From positions 1 through 35,572 of the forward strand of contig CAISXI010000192.1 of assembly GCA_903889425.1 (NCBI GenBank): DNA of 35,572 nucleotides, given 5' to 3'. The translations under genes were made by a program, and so were the position numbers. The notes beneath the pieces were generated by a model, which had not been told where the DNA came from, searched no databases, and was given only the letters and a program-made list of their open reading frames with translations. This document shows, one piece after another, positions 31,895-35,572 of the stretch. How positions within the stretch are numbered: position 1 is the first letter of the stretch; every line of letters begins with the position of its first letter. This DNA comes from an uncultured Roseiflexaceae bacterium. GTDB lineage: Bacteria; Chloroflexota; Chloroflexia; Chloroflexales; Roseiflexaceae.

Positions 31895-33244
31895 ATGGCA
31901 GTAATTTTGGCAATCGACGAAGATGTCGTGCTCACAATGAGTTTGGATCTCCAACTCGGACATGTTGGACACATCGTGCGTCGTGCGAATACACTCGCCC
32001 TGGCCACCCAGTATATTTCAGAACAACAACCAACCCTCATCGTCATCGATCCCAGCGTCGATAATCACACGGGTTGGCAAATTATAGAGCAGTGGGCACG
32101 TAAACTCCCCGTAATTGTGATTAGCCACGATCCTACGCCTGCGACTGCCAATCGAGCTCAAGCCCTCGGAATCCAAGGATTCATGGCAAAGCCGTTTTTG
32201 ATGCGTGATTTGGTCGAAATACTCACCCCGTTTATTCAACCAGTTACCACACCCGTCATCGAAAAATCAATTGACGCAAACGAAGACACCAAACCCAAGC
32301 GCAATAGCCGCAAAAAAAACCAAAGCACCGATAGCCAAAAAACCATCCCCGCAACGGATGCGCAAAAAGATGTGTTGGGCTTGAGCATGAGCGATGCCGA
32401 TGAGTTGTTATTGGCAGGATTGCCGACAACCATCGCATCTGACGCACATACACAACCCAAAAAAGAATCATTGGGTAGCCGTTTACGTGCCGAACGCACC
32501 AAACGCAATATCCCATTAACCCAAATCGATTTGGCCATTGGCGTGCATATGACCTATGTCCAAGCCATGGAAGAAGATCGTTTTTCGCATTTGCCACGGG
32601 GGCGGATGGCCGAAGAAATGATTACCAAATATGTAAGTTATTTGGGTCTCGACGTCCAAAATGCGCTCGATGAATACCGCGGATTCCATTATTCTGAGGC
32701 GGTCGAACCAATTACGGCTTATGGTGCCGATAAATTGCAATTATTTTCGTATGGTCGATTTATCCGGGTAGCATTGGCGCTGCTTGTGCTCACCGGTATC
32801 GGGTATGGCATCTACATTGTCGACCGTAACAGAGTCAATACCGTGAGTGGCGGTGTCATCAAATTTATCTTCCCTGATACTGCCACCCCTACCGCCACCG
32901 CCACCCTCACGCCAAGTCGTACCGCCACCCCTACCGCAACAATCACACTCAGTGCGACACCCTCAATGACATTCACGCCATCACTATCTGCCACCAAAAC
33001 CCAAACTTCCACGTACACTGCAACAGCGTCACGCACGCCGCGACCATCACGGACCCCGAGCATCACCCGGACACCACGACCGTCACGGACACCGAGCATC
33101 ACCCGGACACTACGACCGTCACGTACACCCAGCGCTACGCAAACGACATCGCCGTCACGCACGGTGAGCGCCACACAGACAGCGAGTCGCACACCGGTCG
33201 GCGAAAAAACCAGCCCAACTGCGACGGCCACACGCACACCATAA
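31895..33244 (+). CDS. Receiver domain fused to RodZ-type HTH, one TM helix and a Ser/Thr/Pro-rich tail
   Basis: This is a 449-residue protein. Residues 1-112 are a response-regulator receiver: acidic pocket Asp8-Glu9-Asp10, phospho-acceptor candidate Asp52 in VIDPS, and Lys99 in AKPF. Residues 118-190 are a Lys/Asp-rich linker. Residues 191-262 match the RodZ/HTH_25 fold (GSRLRAERTKRNIPLTQI ... VSYLGLD). A single TM lies at about 288-309. The tail (330-449) is almost all Thr, Ser, Pro, Ala and Arg, with three RPSRTPSITRTP-like 12-mers. RodZ links MreB to the membrane in rod-shaped cells; a receiver on it would allow phospho-control of shape or division, which is inference. The ATG has GGTGGAG before it. 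It lies 50 bases after puhE; TATACT at 31853-31858 may be its own -10. Confidence 0.85.
   Translation: MAVILAIDEDVVLTMSLDLQLGHVGHIVRRANTLALATQYISEQQPTLIVIDPSVDNHTGWQIIEQWARKLPVIVISHDPTPATANRAQALGIQGFMAKPFLMRDLVEILTPFIQPVTTPVIEKSIDANEDTKPKRNSRKKNQSTDSQKTIPATDAQKDVLGLSMSDADELLLAGLPTTIASDAHTQPKKESLGSRLRAERTKRNIPLTQIDLAIGVHMTYVQAMEEDRFSHLPRGRMAEEMITKYVSYLGLDVQNALDEYRGFHYSEAVEPITAYGADKLQLFSYGRFIRVALALLVLTGIGYGIYIVDRNRVNTVSGGVIKFIFPDTATPTATATLTPSRTATPTATITLSATPSMTFTPSLSATKTQTSTYTATASRTPRPSRTPSITRTPRPSRTPSITRTLRPSRTPSATQTTSPSRTVSATQTASRTPVGEKTSPTATATRTP
33041..33148 (+). repeat. Three tandem 36-base coding repeats in the Ser/Thr-rich tail
   Basis: Units are 33041-33076, 33077-33112 and 33113-33148. 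The first two differ at only a few bases, the third more. They encode RPSRTPSITRTP, RPSRTPSITRTL and RPSRTPSATQTT. The region is a low-complexity stalk and probably varies in copy number. Confidence 0.85.
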
Positions 33245-33250
33245 CCCTAA

Positions 33251-33973
33251 TTACGGCCAGTATTGCCACAACTCAGCCACCGTCGGCATTATATAGCTGG
33301 CATATGGTTGTAGATCTGATACGTCACTTAACCCCGAGGTAACCCCGATTTGGGCCATGACACCAGCGTTGTGGCCCATTAGCATGTCTGCGGGGGTATC
33401 ACCCAACATGATGGCATCGTGCGGGGCTACCCCCAGCGCACGACACACAGCAAATATTTTGTCGGGGGCAGGTTTGGGGGCGATACCCGCATCATCGGCG
33501 CAGGCCACTACCCCCACCAAATGAGCCACACCGAGGTGCGCCAACGTGGCAAGAGTGGGTGCCCGGTCGTCGGCGGTAGCAACGGCGATTTGCGCACCCT
33601 TGGCGCGAATCGCCGTAAACAAGGCCAACACATCGACCAACGGTACCGCATCACGGGCGGGGTCAGGCGTTTGCCAGGCCTGTTGCACCAGCACATAGGC
33701 AGCACCAACGGTAATCCCATATGGCACCACGATTTGGACGGCAACTTGTTGCATATGAGCCATGCTGGCAATCGCAAGTCGCCCCGTGGGATCGATATGC
33801 GCAGTCACCAGGTCATACCCATAAGCCTCCGCAAAAAATGCCCGCACATCGTGCCCGATTGCGACACTCATGCGCTCGGCAAAGCCGATGGCCCAGCGCC
33901 CCCACATTTGTTGAAAATCGATGAGGGTGCCGTCTTTATCAAAAATCACTAATTGGGGAGCACGTGGGAACAT
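33251..33973 (-). CDS. HAD-superfamily phosphatase
   Basis: This is a 240-residue HAD hydrolase. Motif I is FDKDGT with nucleophile Asp12 and acid Asp14; motif II is VATADD (Thr133); motif III Lys167 is in KPAPDK; motif IV is GDTPAD (Asp192, Asp196). A helical cap of subtype I lies between motifs I and II (about 20-110). It resembles phosphoglycolate phosphatases and related sugar-phosphate phosphatases, but the substrate is open. I chose ATG 33973, with GAGG six bases upstream, over GTG at 33994. It follows the ABC ATPase gene by 32 bases and is probably co-transcribed; a phosphate release from an imported phospho-compound is possible. Its end comes 6 bases from the convergent stalk-protein gene. 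Confidence 0.9.
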   Translation of the reverse strand: MFPRAPQLVIFDKDGTLIDFQQMWGRWAIGFAERMSVAIGHDVRAFFAEAYGYDLVTAHIDPTGRLAIASMAHMQQVAVQIVVPYGITVGAAYVLVQQAWQTPDPARDAVPLVDVLALFTAIRAKGAQIAVATADDRAPTLATLAHLGVAHLVGVVACADDAGIAPKPAPDKIFAVCRALGVAPHDAIMLGDTPADMLMGHNAGVMAQIGVTSGLSDVSDLQPYASYIMPTVAELWQYWP

Positions 33974-34005
33974 CGCTAGCCTCGCTTTTTGCACAAAGAT
34001 AAGAA

Positions 34006-35055
34006 TTATTCAGCTAACACCAATACCGTACGCGGATCACATCCCACCGTCATCGTCGTATTGATTTGTGGAATAGCATGCGTGGCATCGTTAAACAAAT
34101 CAACCAACACCCGTTGCCCTTGCGCCAACAACGTCACCCGTACCGTTGCGCCGAGGAAGACGACATCTTGAACCACACCCGTCAACTGATTCGCCAATTC
34201 TGGCGTCGCCGCCCGTAACAATTCAGGGCGCACTGCACATTCTACGCTACTTCCAATCGGTTGCACAATCGCCTCAGCCACCTGCCACACTGATTCACCA
34301 ACCCGCACATGATGGGCATCAACCACTGTCGCTACGAGGATATTGAGCGTGCCGACAAACGATGCCACAAAGCGCGTCCGGGGCGTATTGTAGATTTCGT
34401 GGGGGGCACCCACTTGGGCCACCCGACCATGGCTCATCACCACAATTCGGTCTGACAGCGCCATTGCTTCTTGTTGATCGTGGGTGACATAGATAGTGGT
34501 GATTCCGAGACGGCGTTGAATTTCGCGGATTTCTTGGCGCAAATTATCGCGGATTTGGGCATCGAGCGCCGACAACGGTTCATCGAGCAACAATACCTGT
34601 GGTTGCAACGCCAATGCCCGCGCCAATGCCACCCGCTGTTGCTGACCACCCGATAGTTGATACGGGTAGCGCCCAGTGTATTCGGGCATGGCGATGAGGT
34701 CGAGCATTTCGCCGACACGGGCATGGATTTCGGCTTTGGGACGACCAGCAACCATCAAACCAAATCCAATATTATCAGCCACCGTCATATTGGGGAACAA
34801 GGCATAGGATTGAAACACCATACCGATATTGCGTTTGTTGGGGGGAGTCGCACTAATGTCGACGCCATCGAGAATGATGTTGCCAGCAGTAAGTTGCTCA
34901 AACCCCGCCACCATACGCAATGTGGTCGTTTTGCCACAACCACTCGGACCAAGAAACGATACAAACTCACCACGGGCGATTTCTAAATCAAATTGGGCAA
35001 CCGCAACGGTGGTGCCAAATTGTTTGCGAACGCCTTGTAACACTAAAAAACTCAT
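34006..35055 (-). CDS. ABC transporter ATP-binding protein (PotA/FbpC/UgpC type)
   Basis: This is a 349-residue ATPase that powers import. Walker A is GPSGCGKT (36-43), the Q-loop is MVFQSYALFP, the signature is LSGGQQQR, Walker B is VLLLDEP with SALDA following, and the switch His is in VTHDQ. The last 110 residues form TOBE-type beta structure. This layout fits the Fe(III)/polyamine/phosphonate (PotA, FbpC, PhnT) group. The ATG at 35055 has AAGGAA before it; longer forms read back into the permease gap. It lies 43 bases after the permease stop. No substrate-binding protein gene is visible; it may lie beyond the right edge. Confidence 0.95.
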   Translation of the reverse strand: MSFLVLQGVRKQFGTTVAVAQFDLEIARGEFVSFLGPSGCGKTTTLRMVAGFEQLTAGNIILDGVDISATPPNKRNIGMVFQSYALFPNMTVADNIGFGLMVAGRPKAEIHARVGEMLDLIAMPEYTGRYPYQLSGGQQQRVALARALALQPQVLLLDEPLSALDAQIRDNLRQEIREIQRRLGITTIYVTHDQQEAMALSDRIVVMSHGRVAQVGAPHEIYNTPRTRFVASFVGTLNILVATVVDAHHVRVGESVWQVAEAIVQPIGSSVECAVRPELLRAATPELANQLTGVVQDVVFLGATVRVTLLAQGQRVLVDLFNDATHAIPQINTTMTVGCDPRTVLVLAE

Positions 35056-35098
35056 ATTGGATTCCTTGTTGACACTAGTAATAGTGGAAATAACACGC

Positions 35099-35572
35099 TT
35101 ATCGTGGACCCGCAATAGTAGTGGAGGTATTGCGCCCAAGGAGTTGCAAAATCATTACGATACCCCAGGTCATCAACAAACTCAACACGGTAATTGCGGC
35201 GGGTTCATAGGCGCGCGCCCGGCCGATTTCGGCCAGATAGGGCGCAAACGCCACGGCATTCCCCAACATAAATCGGGCCAATGTCAGTTCACCGATAACG
35301 ATTGCAAATGTCACAAACGAACCATTGAGCAGGGCCACACGAATATTGGGGAATATCACGCGCACAAAAATCGTCATCCAGCTGGCACCGAGGCTTTGCG
35401 ACGCCTCTACCAACGTACGCAAATCGATGGTGCGGAGCCCGGCATCGATCGAGCGATACATGTAGGGCATCGACAACACCATGTAGCCAGCAAGGAGCAA
35501 CCCATAAGTGCCGAGGGTGGTGTTGGTCAACGACAAGGGTGGCCGGGCAAATACGCGCAAATAGCCAAATAC
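35099..35572 (-). CDS. ABC transporter permease (PotC/FbpB type), N-terminus outside window
   Basis: The frame is open to the right edge of the window, and 157 residues of the C-terminal part are visible. It has four or so hydrophobic segments. The cytoplasmic EAA loop EASQSLGASWMTIFVRVIFP contacts the ATPase. After it come FVTFAIVIGELTLARFML, typical of polyamine, iron or phosphonate permeases. It stops at 35099, 43 bases before the ATPase gene on the same strand. The substrate cannot be decided without the binding protein. Confidence 0.88.
   Translation of the reverse strand, partial: VFGYLRVFARPPLSLTNTTLGTYGLLLAGYMVLSMPYMYRSIDAGLRTIDLRTLVEASQSLGASWMTIFVRVIFPNIRVALLNGSFVTFAIVIGELTLARFMLGNAVAFAPYLAEIGRARAYEPAAITVLSLLMTWGIVMILQLLGRNTSTTIAGPR

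Noticed and set aside
33041-33148. CRISPR-like array
   Set aside because: Units are contiguous without spacers, in frame and coding.
32812-33237. Repetitive 141-residue minus-strand frame (VRDG repeats)
   Set aside because: It is the antisense shadow of the Ser/Thr-rich tail repeats of the plus-strand gene.

Overview
The window looks like a piece of a phototrophic Chloroflexota chromosome of moderate G+C (judged by eye to be near 50%). The main evidence is a PucC/LhaA-type (bacterio)chlorophyll-protein transporter followed directly by a DUF3623/PuhE-type photosynthetic-complex assembly protein (29621-31844). FG-GAP/ASPIC lipoproteins, large GT-C membrane glycosyltransferases and a CHASE3-GAF-PAS hybrid kinase with an OmpR-type output fit that group. 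The phylum call is inference. I saw no rRNA, tRNA, insertion sequence or CRISPR array.

Layout. (1) 1-288: C-terminal end of a sugar-type ABC permease. It is followed by an FG-GAP/ASPIC lipoprotein and a His-rich membrane protein with an internal repeat (294-2780). (2) 2834-9435, plus strand: a GT-C membrane glycosyltransferase, a GtrB/DPM-like GT2, HflX GTPase, an MFS transporter and an alpha/beta hydrolase, mostly overlapping or closely spaced. (3) 15348 to 9413, minus strand: a compact probable operon behind an extended -10 promoter, with a DegT/StrS aminotransferase, FtsY, a LysW-like zinc ribbon, a small exported protein, type I glutamine synthetase, a large single-pass membrane protein and AcpS. 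(4) 20455 to 15525, minus strand: a second GT-C protein translationally coupled to a 987-residue hybrid kinase carrying its own DNA-binding output. Upstream are paired direct repeats that could be its operator, and beyond them a palindromic tandem repeat. (5) 20751-22529: a Cys-rich Gfo/Idh/MocA oxidoreductase plus a RidA protein, closed by a perfect hairpin terminator. (6) 23991 to 22585, minus strand: a DUF2828 (vWA) protein. Its upstream flank (23992-25270) is about 1.3 kb without a credible gene but dense in nested inverted repeats, which is the best place to look for an undescribed RNA or RNP system. (7) 25271-26773: gltX, with a strong hairpin terminator. (8) 29408 to 26832, minus strand: mnmE (probably leaderless) and a DUF58 protein. 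(9) 29621-33244: pucC, puhE-like gene and a REC + RodZ-type HTH + TM + Ser/Thr-rich stalk protein. (10) 35572 to 33251, minus strand: ABC permease (cut by the window edge), ABC ATPase and a HAD phosphatase.

Working together: regions 1, 2 and 4 suggest envelope glycoconjugate assembly and surface sensing. Region 3 mixes housekeeping functions (membrane targeting, nitrogen assimilation, ACP activation) in one transcript. Region 9 supports photosynthetic apparatus assembly away from the reaction-centre genes, which are not in this window. Many promoters use an extended TGN-TATAAT -10 element without a clear -35.
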